64,000 nt of DNA from the NCBI RefSeq assembly GCF_002943755.1, contig NZ_MQUB01000001.1, positions 1,166,501 to 1,230,500 on the forward strand. Reading direction: 5' to 3'. The stretch's first letter is position 1. Each line of letters begins with the position of its first letter. Origin of the DNA: Aureitalea marina. GTDB lineage: Bacteria; Bacteroidota; Bacteroidia; Flavobacteriales; Flavobacteriaceae. The notes below the pieces were generated by a model. The model was not told the DNA's origin, did no database searches, and saw only the letters and a list, made by a program, of their open reading frames with translations. Both the position numbers and the translations under genes were made by a program. Positions 26,844-36,526 of this stretch are shown one piece after another.

Positions 26844-28964
26844 ATGAAGATATACGATGATAAGCACATAAAGAATGTCGTTTTCGTCGGGGCACACAAT
26901 AGCGGAAAAACAACCCTGGCCGAAACCATGCTGTTCGAAGCTGGTCTGATCAACAGACGTGGAACAGTTGAGAATAAGAATACCGTCTCCGACTATCACG
27001 AAGTGGAGCACGACAGAGAAGCTTCCGTCTTCGCAACCCCTTTGCATACCGAGTGGAGAAATTATAAGATCAACATCATAGACACCCCAGGGCTGGACGA
27101 CTTTATTGGGGAGATCATTTCTTCCATACGGGTGGCCGATTCCGTGGTGATGGTTTTGAACAACCAACACGGTGGAGTAGAGGTGGGCACGGAGATCGTC
27201 TGGAACTACATCGATAAATACCGCAAGCCCACACTATTTGTGATCAATCAGATCGATCATCCCGCCGGGAATTTCGAGCAAAGCCTGGCCAGTATAAAGG
27301 AATTGGTAGGTAATAGTGCTGTTCAGATCCAGTATCCGCTCATCATTGATGGCGCACAATGTATACTGGATGTACTCAAAATGAAGGTCTATAAGTTTGG
27401 ACCGGAAGGAGGGAAGCCGGAAAAACTGGAGATCCCTGAAGACCAAAAGGATATGGCGGACATGCTGCATAACGAGTTGGTTGAAAAAGCCGCCGAGAAC
27501 GACGAAGAGCTGATGGAGCTGTACTTCGACAAAGGCACCCTGAACGAGGACGAGATGAGACAGGGAATTAAAGCCGGAATGCTCAATCATGAGTTGTTTC
27601 CGGTTTTTTGTTTGTCTGCACTCAACGACATGGGAAGCGGTCGCCTGATGGGCTTTATCGACAATGTTGCTCCTTCCGCTGCGGATCTAAAACCGGAACA
27701 GACCGTGGACGGACAAAACCTGGAACGAATCCCTGGTGCGCCTACCGCTTTATTCGTGTTCAAAACGGTATACGAACCCAATGTAGGACAGATCACTTTC
27801 TTTAAGGTGAAATCCGGAGAAGTTAATGCCAATGATAAACTGGAGAATTCCAGAACGGGTAAGATGGAGACCCTCAACCAACTCTTTATCATGGATGGGA
27901 AGAACAGAACGCCTGTCAATAAATTGACCGTTGGGGATATTGGTGCGACCATTAAGCTGAAGTTCACAGAAACCAACGATACACTGCATATCCCGCATAA
28001 ACCAATCGTGATCAAGCCCATACAATATCCTGCACCCAGGATTATGAAAGCCGTATTTGCAGAGAATAAGAATGACGAGGAAAAACTAAGTGATGCCTTG
28101 AAAAAGATCCACAGCCAGGATCCAACGGTGGTCGTTAAATATTCGTCTGAATTAAAGCAAATGCTGGTAGGCTGCCAGGGTGAATTGCACCTGGCCACCA
28201 TCAACTGGGCATTAAAGAACATTTATGGTGTCGAGGCCCGATTTGAGCGGCCTAAGATCGCCTACAGGGAGACCATACAGCGTTCTTCTTCGTCCAGCTA
28301 CAGGCATAAGAAACAATCCGGGGGTGCTGGTCAGTTTGGTGAGGTCCACCTAAAGATCGAGCCGTGGTACGAGGGCATGCCAGAGCCAGAAGGCTTTAAC
28401 GTCAGAGGGAAAGAGGAAGTAGAACTTTCCTGGGGAGGAAAGCTGATCTTCTACAACTGCATCGTCGGTGGTGTAATTGACCAGCGATATTTGCCCAGTA
28501 TCATGAAAGGGATTTTGGAGGTTATGGAAGATGGACCGTTGACCCACAGCTACGTAAGAGATGTACGGGTAATGGTATACGATGGCAAGATGCATTCCGT
28601 TGACTCTAATGACATTTCCTTTAAAATAGCGGGGGCACATGCTTTTAAGGAAGCCTTTATGAATGCCCGACCAAAACTATTGGAGCCTGTTCAGGAATTG
28701 GTGGTTCGGGTTCCAGAAGAAATGGTAGGTAATGTGATGACCGATCTGCAGGGAAGGAGGTCTATCATTCAAGGAATAGAAAGCAATAAGCATTTCCAAA
28801 TTTTGAAATGCACCACACCACTGGCCGAGTTGTATGGGTATTCTACCCAATTACGCTCATTGACCCAGGGAAGGGCCACCTTTAGTTCTGAGTTCAACAG
28901 CTTCGAACTGGTGCCGGACAGTGTGCAAGAAAAACTAATTAAAGATCACGCAACTACAAATTAA
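26844..28964 (+). CDS. EF-G paralogue (EF-G2 type) with altered GTPase motifs
   Basis: 706 residues with full EF-G architecture: GTPase domain 1 to about 270, then domains II to V (KQSGGAGQFGEVHLKIEP of domain IV; GRRSIIQGIESN in domain V). The P-loop is GAHNSGKTT (16-24). The G3 motif is DTPGL (80-84), with Leu84 where EF-G has the catalytic His. Switch I has REAS where RGIT is usual, and G4 is NQID instead of NKxD. A Bacteroides EF-G2 paralogue is reported to work without GTP hydrolysis, so a non-GTPase translocase is a reasonable inference. Probably co-transcribed with the next gene. Confidence 0.9.
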   Translation: MKIYDDKHIKNVVFVGAHNSGKTTLAETMLFEAGLINRRGTVENKNTVSDYHEVEHDREASVFATPLHTEWRNYKINIIDTPGLDDFIGEIISSIRVADSVVMVLNNQHGGVEVGTEIVWNYIDKYRKPTLFVINQIDHPAGNFEQSLASIKELVGNSAVQIQYPLIIDGAQCILDVLKMKVYKFGPEGGKPEKLEIPEDQKDMADMLHNELVEKAAENDEELMELYFDKGTLNEDEMRQGIKAGMLNHELFPVFCLSALNDMGSGRLMGFIDNVAPSAADLKPEQTVDGQNLERIPGAPTALFVFKTVYEPNVGQITFFKVKSGEVNANDKLENSRTGKMETLNQLFIMDGKNRTPVNKLTVGDIGATIKLKFTETNDTLHIPHKPIVIKPIQYPAPRIMKAVFAENKNDEEKLSDALKKIHSQDPTVVVKYSSELKQMLVGCQGELHLATINWALKNIYGVEARFERPKIAYRETIQRSSSSSYRHKKQSGGAGQFGEVHLKIEPWYEGMPEPEGFNVRGKEEVELSWGGKLIFYNCIVGGVIDQRYLPSIMKGILEVMEDGPLTHSYVRDVRVMVYDGKMHSVDSNDISFKIAGAHAFKEAFMNARPKLLEPVQELVVRVPEEMVGNVMTDLQGRRSIIQGIESNKHFQILKCTTPLAELYGYSTQLRSLTQGRATFSSEFNSFELVPDSVQEKLIKDHATTN

Positions 28965-28975
28965 TCGAGTTTACT

Positions 28976-29362
28976 ATGCAGACAAAAGTGCGCTATTTGA
29001 GCGATTTAAAGTTCAACCTAGAAACCTGGAGGAGAGAACTCCGGTTTCATTTTGACGAGATGGATACCTTCCAGGAGAAACTGGAAGAGGTGGCCAGCCG
29101 AGAGTTCGGACAAGGGGCCCGAAAATCACTGGAAAACTTTCAAAACCGTATCATGATCGAGAAATCGGCGATCGCCAAATTAAAACACCGCTGCAAGGCT
29201 AAACTCAGAAACATACACCTGGCCGATTATAACGAATCCATTGATGGTCGGTTAAGGAATGAACAGACTTCATTAAAGGACGATATGCGTCAGTACATCA
29301 AAATGCATTACGACCTGAAAGAGGAGATGATGGATTACTTTTCAGAATATCTCCAAAACTGA
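28976..29362 (+). CDS. Coiled-coil protein co-encoded with the EF-G paralogue
   Basis: 128 residues, almost wholly charged helix (FNLETWRRELRFHFDEMDTF, RKSLENFQNRIMIEKSAIAKL, MHYDLKEEMMDYFSEYLQ) with no signal or membrane segment. It begins 12 bp after the EF-G paralogue and a terminator follows at 29385, so the two form a two-gene transcript. No domain recognised. A ribosome- or factor-associated role is only guessed from the pairing. Confidence 0.8.
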   Translation: MQTKVRYLSDLKFNLETWRRELRFHFDEMDTFQEKLEEVASREFGQGARKSLENFQNRIMIEKSAIAKLKHRCKAKLRNIHLADYNESIDGRLRNEQTSLKDDMRQYIKMHYDLKEEMMDYFSEYLQN

Positions 29363-29384
29363 TCCCACAACTAGCAACCAAACC

Positions 29385-29420
29385 AAGAGGCCACATTCGG
29401 AGACGGATGTGGCTTCTTTT
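29385..29420 (+). terminator. Rho-independent terminator after the EF-G2 operon
   Basis: A 10-bp stem (GAGGCCACAT at 29387-29396 with ATGTGGCTTC at 29407-29416, one G-T pair), 10-base loop and TTTT. The TIR reading frame starts only 15 bp later, leaving no room for a normal promoter. Confidence 0.8.
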
Positions 29421-29434
29421 GTAAAAGCAGCCCA

Positions 29435-30406
29435 TTGGAAAACAAGAAAGTCTTTATCAGCTATTCCCGCGACGACCAGGAAACGGTGATCAGGGTAGTG
29501 GAGGCCCTTCGAAATAAAGGGCTGGATGTATGGTTTGATGCTCAGATCAATACAGGAACGGACTGGGATGAAGTCCTTGAAAAACAGATCATTGAAGCCG
29601 ATAATATGGTCATGTTCCTTTCCAAGACCTCGGTGGCCTCGGACTATGTAAAGAACGAGCTGTTCTTTGCTCAGCAGAACGGAACCATCGTGAACCCGGT
29701 ATTGATAGAATCCTGCCAGCTGCCATTGGCCATGGCCCGAATGCATTATATCGACCTGACACTGGATTTTGACAAGGGTGTGAGCAGGTTGTACCAGGAT
29801 ATCACCAATAGTCATGATGCAAATTCCACAATCGGAGCTGTCGAGAGAAATCAAGGCATAGCATCTTTAACTAAGAAATTAGTTTTATTGACAGTAATAA
29901 TCCTAATTACCATGTTAGCCTGGCAACTCTGGCCAATTCAGGAAGGAAGGACAGACGATACATCCTAAGAATTTGTGGACGATAGTGTATGGCGTAAACT
30001 GGACGACAAGAGCACAGTTGATGATTATGTGAGCTACATTGCCAATTATAAGAATGAGGAATTACACCTGGACGATGCCGTTCAGCAGGTTCAAAATAAT
30101 TTGAAGGAACCAGGCCTGGTGATCATAAACAAGGAAGAGCTGCAGGGAAACTTCTACAAGCTCGCATTTTATTTCGAAGACCGATATATCGTCAACAAAC
30201 AAGACGGCGAGAATATCGAATGGCCATCCAAAGGAGATCTGCTTATCGCCAGGAAACAAATAACGGTTCTGAATCCTCAAGATTATGATGTTGTCTCTGG
30301 AGAATTCATTTACCCAGGGCAGGTTATTCAATACGATATAACTGTAGAAGGGGATGGCCAATCAGCAGCAATACTGTATTACTATCAACCCCAAACAGGG
30401 GATTAG
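29435..30406 (+). pseudogene. TIR-domain membrane protein, interrupted by an in-frame TAA
   Basis: The first part (TTG start, 177 codons) is a TIR_2 domain: KVFISYSRDDQETVIRVVEAL, VWFDAQINTGTDWDEVLEKQI and FLSKTSVASDYVKNEL, then a membrane helix (KKLVLLTVIILITMLAWQLW) near residues 145-165. It stops at TAA 29966. The same frame resumes at once (GAA TTT GTG) with DDSVWRKLDDKSTVDDYVSYI, a repeat type common after TIR-TM segments, and runs to 30406. One point change (CAA or GAA to TAA) explains it. The weak TTG start right behind a terminator also suggests a decayed gene. Confidence 0.7.
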
Positions 30407-30462
30407 CTACATTCCCTAGAATACTTTCTATTTTACATAATATAAATTATGGGGCAAATATA

Positions 30463-30558
30463 GCAATTCCCGTATACCGAAGGTATTGTACATAATATCA
30501 GATATAGCTTCGCGTAAGCGAACTATATCGGCACCGAAATTATGTACAAGGGAATTGC
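30463..30558. repeat. Large palindromic element with nested hairpins
   Basis: The outer arms GCAATTCCC (30463) and GGGAATTGC (30550) are perfectly complementary. Inside them GTACATAAT (30488) pairs with ATTATGTAC (30539), and the centre (30501-30529) is a strong hairpin, GATATAGCTTCGC then loop GTAA then GCGAACTATATC. A smaller hairpin ATACC-GAA-GGTAT lies in the left arm. The whole 96 bp would fold into one branched cruciform. Confidence 0.75.
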
Positions 30559-30840
30559 GGAATAAAAAAAGCTATAACTCAGATCTAGCCCAAACGACTT
30601 TATGGGGCAAACGATACCGTAATTATGTAAAAGGGATTTACCGCAATATTACAGACCACCACTAGGCACCGATATTATGTACAAGGAATTGCGAAGACAA
30701 AACTCTATCACTTCGATGATTCCTGAACCTACCTTATGGGCATTTCCAGCAATTCCCGTACATGTGATTATTTTTCGAGGAACTCGTTCTGTTCGGTGTA
30801 TGATCATCAAAAGATTTCAACCGACTTCTAATCTATAGTT
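30559..30840. repeat. Degenerate copies of the palindromic element
   Basis: No gene is seen. Partial copies follow the full element. Right-arm variants lie at 30621-30636 and 30665-30693 (GGCACCGATATTATGTACAA then GGAATTGC). A left-arm start, GCAATTCCCGTACATGTGAT, is at 30749. A lead-in TATGGGGCAAA occurs at 30449 and 30601, and shortened near 30734, giving a period of about 135-150 bp. This looks like an eroded tandem array. Confidence 0.55.
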
Positions 30841-31905
30841 TTATTCTAGGTTTAATTTTTGCCTGTCAATTAGAAAATCTAACGTTAATTCCGAAAGGCC
30901 TTTGCCGTCGACTATTGCATTCCAAGCGCCATGTCCTGCAGGGTCCCCATTTGGCTTCAATAAGGTGACTAGTTTACTGTAAATACCCAAGGAGTCGTAA
31001 ATGCCCTTTAACTCAAGGGCTTCTTCATAAGGCGTAACAGGGTCCTCTGCCGTACCATGTCCCATGAATAATTCAGGATCATTACGGTCATATCTGTCAT
31101 ATTGATTCAATTCATAAACTAATTCGAAAACATCTAATTTTATGTTTGACCCCCAGAAATAAACCATACTTCTCACCACATAAGATTCGTTTAGGTTTGT
31201 AGTAGAGAGTGTTGGGTCATCGCTAATGGTAATTTCGTCTCTAAAATCTTTTTGATTTGAAATTCCTAACGCGATTGTAGTTATTGCTCCTGCCGAGGCT
31301 CCACCCACCGTAATAAAATCTGTATTTATGTTATAAGTCTTCGAGTTCGCCACAATCCAGCGAAGCGCGGCTTTTGCATCTCTTTGTGCGAGATACATGG
31401 CTGTAGCTTGCCCAACCTGATCTGAGTTCTCAGCTCCCTGAAGGGCAGTAACAATCCATTCTCGAGGCGCAATTCCTCGATAATACGCCAATACTTCTTC
31501 TTGAGTCATTCCTTGTATTGTCCCTAATTCCTCGGTTGTTCTATAATCGATAGAAACAAACACCCACCCTCTTGATGCATAGAAATTTGCCATCTCTACA
31601 ATTTCAGGTTTAGTTTTTGTTCCACCCGTAAATCCACCACCGTGGATAAACATAAAAATGGGTCTATTGACAGAATTGTTATCAGGATAGTAAAGGTCTA
31701 ATTTTAATGGTATTGCAAAAGCGGAAGTACTTGTCATATCGTGACTCAATCCTTCAGCATATGTGATATTTTCCTCTTTTAAAACAGTGTAATATGATTC
31801 AGCCTGAATGACCGGTATTCCGTCGTCCGGTATAAATGGTTCATCTTTACTACATGCAACAAACAAAAATACCGCGGTAACGATTAAGTATGATTTTATC
31901 TTCAT
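30841..31905 (-). CDS. Secreted alpha/beta-hydrolase (carboxylesterase-like) lipoprotein
   Basis: 354 residues with a lipoprotein signal (VTAVFLFVACSKDE, lipobox VAC). Oxyanion hole motif IFMFIHGGGFTGG, nucleophile elbow GGASAGA, and a C-terminal His in PAGHGAWNA make a complete serine esterase of the hormone-sensitive-lipase/BD-FAE type. Base composition is more AT-rich than the genes around it. It sits beside the palindromic repeats and the broken TIR gene, so this stretch (29.4-31.9 kb) may be acquired DNA. Substrate unknown. Confidence 0.85.
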   Translation of the reverse strand: MKIKSYLIVTAVFLFVACSKDEPFIPDDGIPVIQAESYYTVLKEENITYAEGLSHDMTSTSAFAIPLKLDLYYPDNNSVNRPIFMFIHGGGFTGGTKTKPEIVEMANFYASRGWVFVSIDYRTTEELGTIQGMTQEEVLAYYRGIAPREWIVTALQGAENSDQVGQATAMYLAQRDAKAALRWIVANSKTYNINTDFITVGGASAGAITTIALGISNQKDFRDEITISDDPTLSTTNLNESYVVRSMVYFWGSNIKLDVFELVYELNQYDRYDRNDPELFMGHGTAEDPVTPYEEALELKGIYDSLGIYSKLVTLLKPNGDPAGHGAWNAIVDGKGLSELTLDFLIDRQKLNLE

Positions 31906-32088
31906 AACAAGGCAACATTAATATTTCTTTCATATAGATTATTTTTTCATGAAAAGGTTTAATCATGTTGGCAACCGTGCTTGGATATGAGCGATTTCCA
32001 TAAGTCCCAGACGTGATATTCGCGCTGGCAATTTGAATCTCTTTTATCCGTATATTCAAATTCTTTTGTCCAACTACAATCAAACAAT

Positions 32089-33000
32089 ATGCGAACTACT
32101 GTTTTCATCTTTCTCACAATTTCCTGTTTATACTCCTGCAAACAAAAAGCCCACCAAGAAAAAACCACAACTGATGTAACCGAAGAAGTTTCTGAAACCA
32201 ACCCAACCCTCACCACTCTAAAAGAAGCCCTTACCCTCCACGCCTCTTTTGACAGTTCGGTAGATGCCGATTTTGCCTTAGGTGACGGACGAATGTACAC
32301 GGTTCCCAACCGGCAAGCCAGGGATTCTGCCGAGGTGGGATTGCACAAACCAGATATCCGCAGAGAAGACGGAAAAGGAAAATACGGAGCCGGCCTGGTC
32401 TTTACTGAGCGCAGCCCAGGTTATATCTACTATCCCAGCGAAAACAACATCACCTACAATACCGAAAATTGGAGTGCAGCCATCTCTTTTTGGCTGAGCC
32501 TGGACCCGGCCACCGACCTGGAACCCGGTTATTGTGATCCCATACAGATCACCGATTCCGGCTATAACGATGCCGGCATCTGGGTAGATTTTACCAAGGA
32601 GAACCCGCGGGATTTCAGACTGGGAGCCATCGGGGATCGAGACGTCTGGAACCCCAACCCGGAAGGCCCGGATAACGAGAACCCCATCTTTAATGCACGC
32701 CTAACGCCAGTTTCAAACCCACCCTTTGCCAAAGGCGTTTGGACCCATGTCCTGATCAACTTTTCAGGGCTCAACACAGAAAATGGTGAGGCTTCTCTCT
32801 ACCTGAACGGAGAACTCCAAGGTACACGTACCAATATTGATACTCCCTTTACCTGGGACTATCCCCTATCCAATATCTACTTGGGATTGGGATATATCGG
32901 GCTGATGGATGACCTCTCCATTTACAACCGAAATCTAAGCGAGGATGAGATCGGTACCTTATACCAGCTGGAGAACGGGGTGCAGACGCTCTTGGATTAG
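32089..33000 (+). CDS. LamG/concanavalin-A-like lectin domain lipoprotein
   Basis: 303 residues with lipobox LYSC (MRTTVFIFLTISCLYSC). The mature protein shows a LamG/ConA-like fold: LHASFDSSVDADFALGD, NWSAAISFWLSLDP, GVWTHVLINFSGL and LGLGYIGLMDDLSIYNRNLSEDEI, the usual C-terminal signature. It is a glycan- or protein-binding surface lipoprotein. The BNR propeller gene begins 37 bp downstream on the same strand, and the two may be expressed together. Confidence 0.87.
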   Translation: MRTTVFIFLTISCLYSCKQKAHQEKTTTDVTEEVSETNPTLTTLKEALTLHASFDSSVDADFALGDGRMYTVPNRQARDSAEVGLHKPDIRREDGKGKYGAGLVFTERSPGYIYYPSENNITYNTENWSAAISFWLSLDPATDLEPGYCDPIQITDSGYNDAGIWVDFTKENPRDFRLGAIGDRDVWNPNPEGPDNENPIFNARLTPVSNPPFAKGVWTHVLINFSGLNTENGEASLYLNGELQGTRTNIDTPFTWDYPLSNIYLGLGYIGLMDDLSIYNRNLSEDEIGTLYQLENGVQTLLD

Positions 33001-33037
33001 ATTATTGACTTCATTGAACACCACATAAACCAACAAT

Positions 33038-36000
33038 ATGAGATTTAAATTTTCCTTTCTTTTCCTGCTTCTACCGGCAGTGATGATGGCCCAGGAGGCC
33101 GATAAATACTTTTCTTCTGTCAAATACAGGAACATTGGCCCATACCGCGGTGGACGCTCGGTTAGTGCAACCGGAGTTGTGGACAACCCCCTGACCTATT
33201 ATATGGGAACCACCGGCGGTGGATTATGGAAAACAGAGGATGCTGGTCAGCATTGGAACAACATCAGTGATGGTTTCTTTAAGACTGGAACTGTTGGTGC
33301 TGTAGCTACTTCAGAAAGCAATCCCAACATCGTCTATGTCGGGATGGGAGAACACGCCATCCGTGGGGTGATGACCTCTTATGGGGATGGTGTGTACAAA
33401 TCCACAGATGCCGGAAAGTCCTGGGAATATATGGGCTTGAAGGAGACCGAACAGATCTCCAGAATAGTGATCCATCCAACCAATCCTGATATTGTTTATG
33501 TAGCAGCTCAAGGAAAATACACCGCCCGAAGCTCTGATCGGGGAGTTTATAAGTCTGTGGACGGCGGAAAGACCTGGAAAAAGACCTTGTATGAGAATGA
33601 TATGTCTGGAGCTTCAGAGCTCTCTATGGACATGAACAACCCACAAATTTTATACGCAGCCTTGTGGCATCATCAAAGAACCCCCTGGAAGGTGATCAGT
33701 GGTGGTGAAGGCAGCGGATTGTTCAAATCAATGGATGCCGGGGAGACATGGACCAGATTGGAAACCGGATTACCGAAAGAATTGGGCAAACTGGCCATTT
33801 CGGTTTGTCGAAGCAATAGTAATAAGGTATATGCGCTTATTGAAAGTGATAGCCAAACTGACCAAAGCGGATTGTATGTGTCCAACAATGCCGGTAAAAG
33901 CTGGTCCCAGGTTAGTGGGGATAACAGACTTACTCAGCGTGCCTGGTACTATACAGAGGTATTTACAGACCCTCAAAATGAACAAGTGGTCTATGTGCTC
34001 AGTGCCCCTGCCCTACGATCGGAAGACGGTGGCAAAAGCTGGGAAAGACTATCTGGAACTCATGGGGATTACCACGACCTGTGGATCAACCCAAGCAACT
34101 CCAAGAACATGGTCATAGCCAATGACGGAGGCGCGGCCATCACTTACAATTACGGTAAGAGTTGGTCTACCCAGGACATTATGCCAACGGCTCAGTTCTA
34201 TCGTATCAATGTAGATAACTTGACGCCCTATAACATCTACGGCGGTCAACAAGACAATTCCTCTGTACGCATTGCTAGTGCCAACCTCCAAGGATGGTCC
34301 ATTTCTCAAAGTGACTGGACCTGGTCTGCAGGTGGCGAAAGTGCTTTTTTAGCCTTTGATAAGGACGACCCCAAGGTCGTTGTTGGAGGAAGTTATCTAG
34401 GCACCATAGAGGCCCTGGATATGGAGAATAAAGTGAGCACCAAGATCATGGCAGCACCCATACAGTATTTGGGTAAGGCCGCCAGGGACATGAAGTACCT
34501 CTTCAACTGGAATGCTCCTATTATCTGGTCTCAACACGAGCCAAGCACCATCTATCATGGGGCACAGCTGGTATTGAAATCTACGGATCTCGGAAAGACC
34601 TGGAGTCATTTCTCCCCTGACCTGACAAGGGATATCGATTCCAAACAAGGCAAAGGTGGAGGACCGTACACGGTGGAGGCGGTTGGTGCCGAGAATTATG
34701 GTACCCTGAGCTATTTGGTAGAATCCCCTCATGAACAAGGAGTTTTCTATTCCGGTAGTGACGATGGTTTGGTACATGTGACCCGGGACAATGGAGAAAA
34801 CTGGCAGAATATCACTCCCAAGAACCTGGGAGAGACTTTGATCAACGCCATCGAAGTATCACCCCATGATCCTGCTGTGGTCTATATCGCAACCACCAAG
34901 TACAAATTTGGAGACTACACCCCTGCCCTCTTTAAAAGCTCCAATTACGGGCAGTCCTGGACTGCCATTAACAAAGGAATTCCCAACGGAGCATATACCC
35001 GAGTGGTACGAGAAGATCAAAACCAAAAGGGATTGCTCTATGCAGGAACGGAGTTGGGAATCTATATTTCTTTTGACGATGGTGCGAATTGGGAACCTTT
35101 CCAAAGAAATTTGCCGGTAACGCCCATTTTAGATTTGATGGTTCACAGAAATGACCTCGTGGTCGCAACTTCTGGTCGCTCATTCTGGATCCTCGATAAT
35201 TTGTCCTTGTTGTCTCAGTATGATCCAGCTAATGAGGGTGTTAAACTCTACAAGCCCGAGCCACTACTTTACGGCAGCTGGGGTAGCCGCATGAATGGCA
35301 ATGTGGATTCCTTTGACGGGACCCAAAACTTTGAAGGGGTCAATCCTGCCAACGGTATCGTGCTGTATTACGACCTCCCGGAAATTGATGAGGCTAAAGC
35401 GGTTGAACTAACGGTTAATGACAGCAACGGGAAATTGATCAATACTTATACCTCCGAGAAGGATGAGAGTTATATCCCTCACAACGGCGGTGGTGCACCG
35501 CCAGCCCCAAGGTTGTCTAAGAAGAAAGGGCTGAACCGATTTGTCTGGAATATGCAGCATCCCATCGTGCCCGGCGTTCCCAATGTCTACATAGAAGCTA
35601 GTTTTAGCGGTCACCGGGTTAGCCCAGGCACCTATACGATGACGCTCAAATACGACGGAAATTCCTATTCCACCAAGGCTATCATTAAACAGAACCCGGA
35701 TCACGACATCACTATGGCCGAATATCAAGCCTTTGACCAGATCATGGGTCAGATGGAAACCAATATCACGGATATGCACAACAAGGTCAATATGTTGAGT
35801 ACCGCTACCAAGGACATTAAAAAAGTCATCAAGCAATTGAAGGCGGATGATAGAAATCCCGCTCTGGTCAGCGAGGGAGAAGCCTTAATCAAAGAGATCA
35901 AGGAATGGGACGAGCAAATGGTGCAGCGCAGATCCCAGGCCTATGACGATGTGGAGAATTTTGAGAATAAGTTCACCGCAGAGTATTTGTTCCTGCTCAA

Positions 36001-36175
36001 TCAGACCAACAGCAGCTTGCCCAAGGTAACCCAGGCGTCCATAGACCGGAAAGCGGAATTGGATGCTCAGTGGACTCCACTAAGAGCAACAGCCGAAAAT
36101 TTGATAAACTCCAAGGTCCCTGCTTATAACAAAAAGCTATGGGAGGCCGGTATTGGGGCTATTAATATAAAGTAG
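33038..36175 (+). CDS. Large secreted BNR/sortilin-like beta-propeller protein
   Basis: 1045 residues with signal peptide ([19 protein letters not shown]). Many BNR Asp-boxes ([66 protein letters not shown]) form paired seven-bladed propellers as in xyloglucanase/VPS10-type proteins. The C-terminal ~250 residues are a beta-sandwich plus helical bundle ([25 protein letters not shown]). No T9SS sorting domain. Bacteroidota homologues are usually labelled glycosyl hydrolase, but catalytic residues cannot be assigned here. A terminator follows. Confidence 0.88.
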   Translation: MRFKFSFLFLLLPAVMMAQEADKYFSSVKYRNIGPYRGGRSVSATGVVDNPLTYYMGTTGGGLWKTEDAGQHWNNISDGFFKTGTVGAVATSESNPNIVYVGMGEHAIRGVMTSYGDGVYKSTDAGKSWEYMGLKETEQISRIVIHPTNPDIVYVAAQGKYTARSSDRGVYKSVDGGKTWKKTLYENDMSGASELSMDMNNPQILYAALWHHQRTPWKVISGGEGSGLFKSMDAGETWTRLETGLPKELGKLAISVCRSNSNKVYALIESDSQTDQSGLYVSNNAGKSWSQVSGDNRLTQRAWYYTEVFTDPQNEQVVYVLSAPALRSEDGGKSWERLSGTHGDYHDLWINPSNSKNMVIANDGGAAITYNYGKSWSTQDIMPTAQFYRINVDNLTPYNIYGGQQDNSSVRIASANLQGWSISQSDWTWSAGGESAFLAFDKDDPKVVVGGSYLGTIEALDMENKVSTKIMAAPIQYLGKAARDMKYLFNWNAPIIWSQHEPSTIYHGAQLVLKSTDLGKTWSHFSPDLTRDIDSKQGKGGGPYTVEAVGAENYGTLSYLVESPHEQGVFYSGSDDGLVHVTRDNGENWQNITPKNLGETLINAIEVSPHDPAVVYIATTKYKFGDYTPALFKSSNYGQSWTAINKGIPNGAYTRVVREDQNQKGLLYAGTELGIYISFDDGANWEPFQRNLPVTPILDLMVHRNDLVVATSGRSFWILDNLSLLSQYDPANEGVKLYKPEPLLYGSWGSRMNGNVDSFDGTQNFEGVNPANGIVLYYDLPEIDEAKAVELTVNDSNGKLINTYTSEKDESYIPHNGGGAPPAPRLSKKKGLNRFVWNMQHPIVPGVPNVYIEASFSGHRVSPGTYTMTLKYDGNSYSTKAIIKQNPDHDITMAEYQAFDQIMGQMETNITDMHNKVNMLSTATKDIKKVIKQLKADDRNPALVSEGEALIKEIKEWDEQMVQRRSQAYDDVENFENKFTAEYLFLLNQTNSSLPKVTQASIDRKAELDAQWTPLRATAENLINSKVPAYNKKLWEAGIGAINIK

Positions 36176-36210
36176 TACGGTCTAAACCTCAGCCCTGAGA
36201 ATAATTAATA

Positions 36211-36236
36211 ACCCGCCAATTTAGGTGGGTTTTTTT
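36211..36236 (+). terminator. Rho-independent terminator after the BNR propeller gene
   Basis: ACCCGCC at 36211 pairs with GGTGGGT at 36224 (one G-T pair), followed by seven T, 35 bp after the stop codon. Confidence 0.8.
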
Positions 36237-36526
36237 GTTGTATTTGGTTTTGGGGTCCCCCACCCTAGTGCAATCTAAGCCTAATCAATTCTCGCTCCTA
36301 GCCAATCTCATGCTAGAGCACGTTATTTAAGAATAAGTAATGTCCATTCAAGAAAAGAGCATCAATCTCCCTTCTTCGCAGCTTCACTCATAGTCTCTAA
36401 ATCCTTCCACTAGGATTCATTGTCGATTGGTTCACCATAATTCAATGGCTACTTATACTAAAGTTTATTTAAAAGCCAATCTAATATTCTGATTTCTAGT
36501 TAAATTTAATGAACCATTGATTAGCT
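36237..36526. other. Gene-free stretch with a GGGGTCCCC element
   Basis: No convincing ORF. Its one distinctive part is GTTTTGGGGTCCCCCACCC at 36247, which recurs with small changes at 58108, also just 3' of a gene. The remainder is AT-rich and would hold the promoter of the next gene. Confidence 0.5.

Noticed and set aside
30463-30840. CRISPR array
   Set aside because: Repeats are palindromic, imperfect and spaced about 135-150 bp; no short regular spacers and no cas genes.
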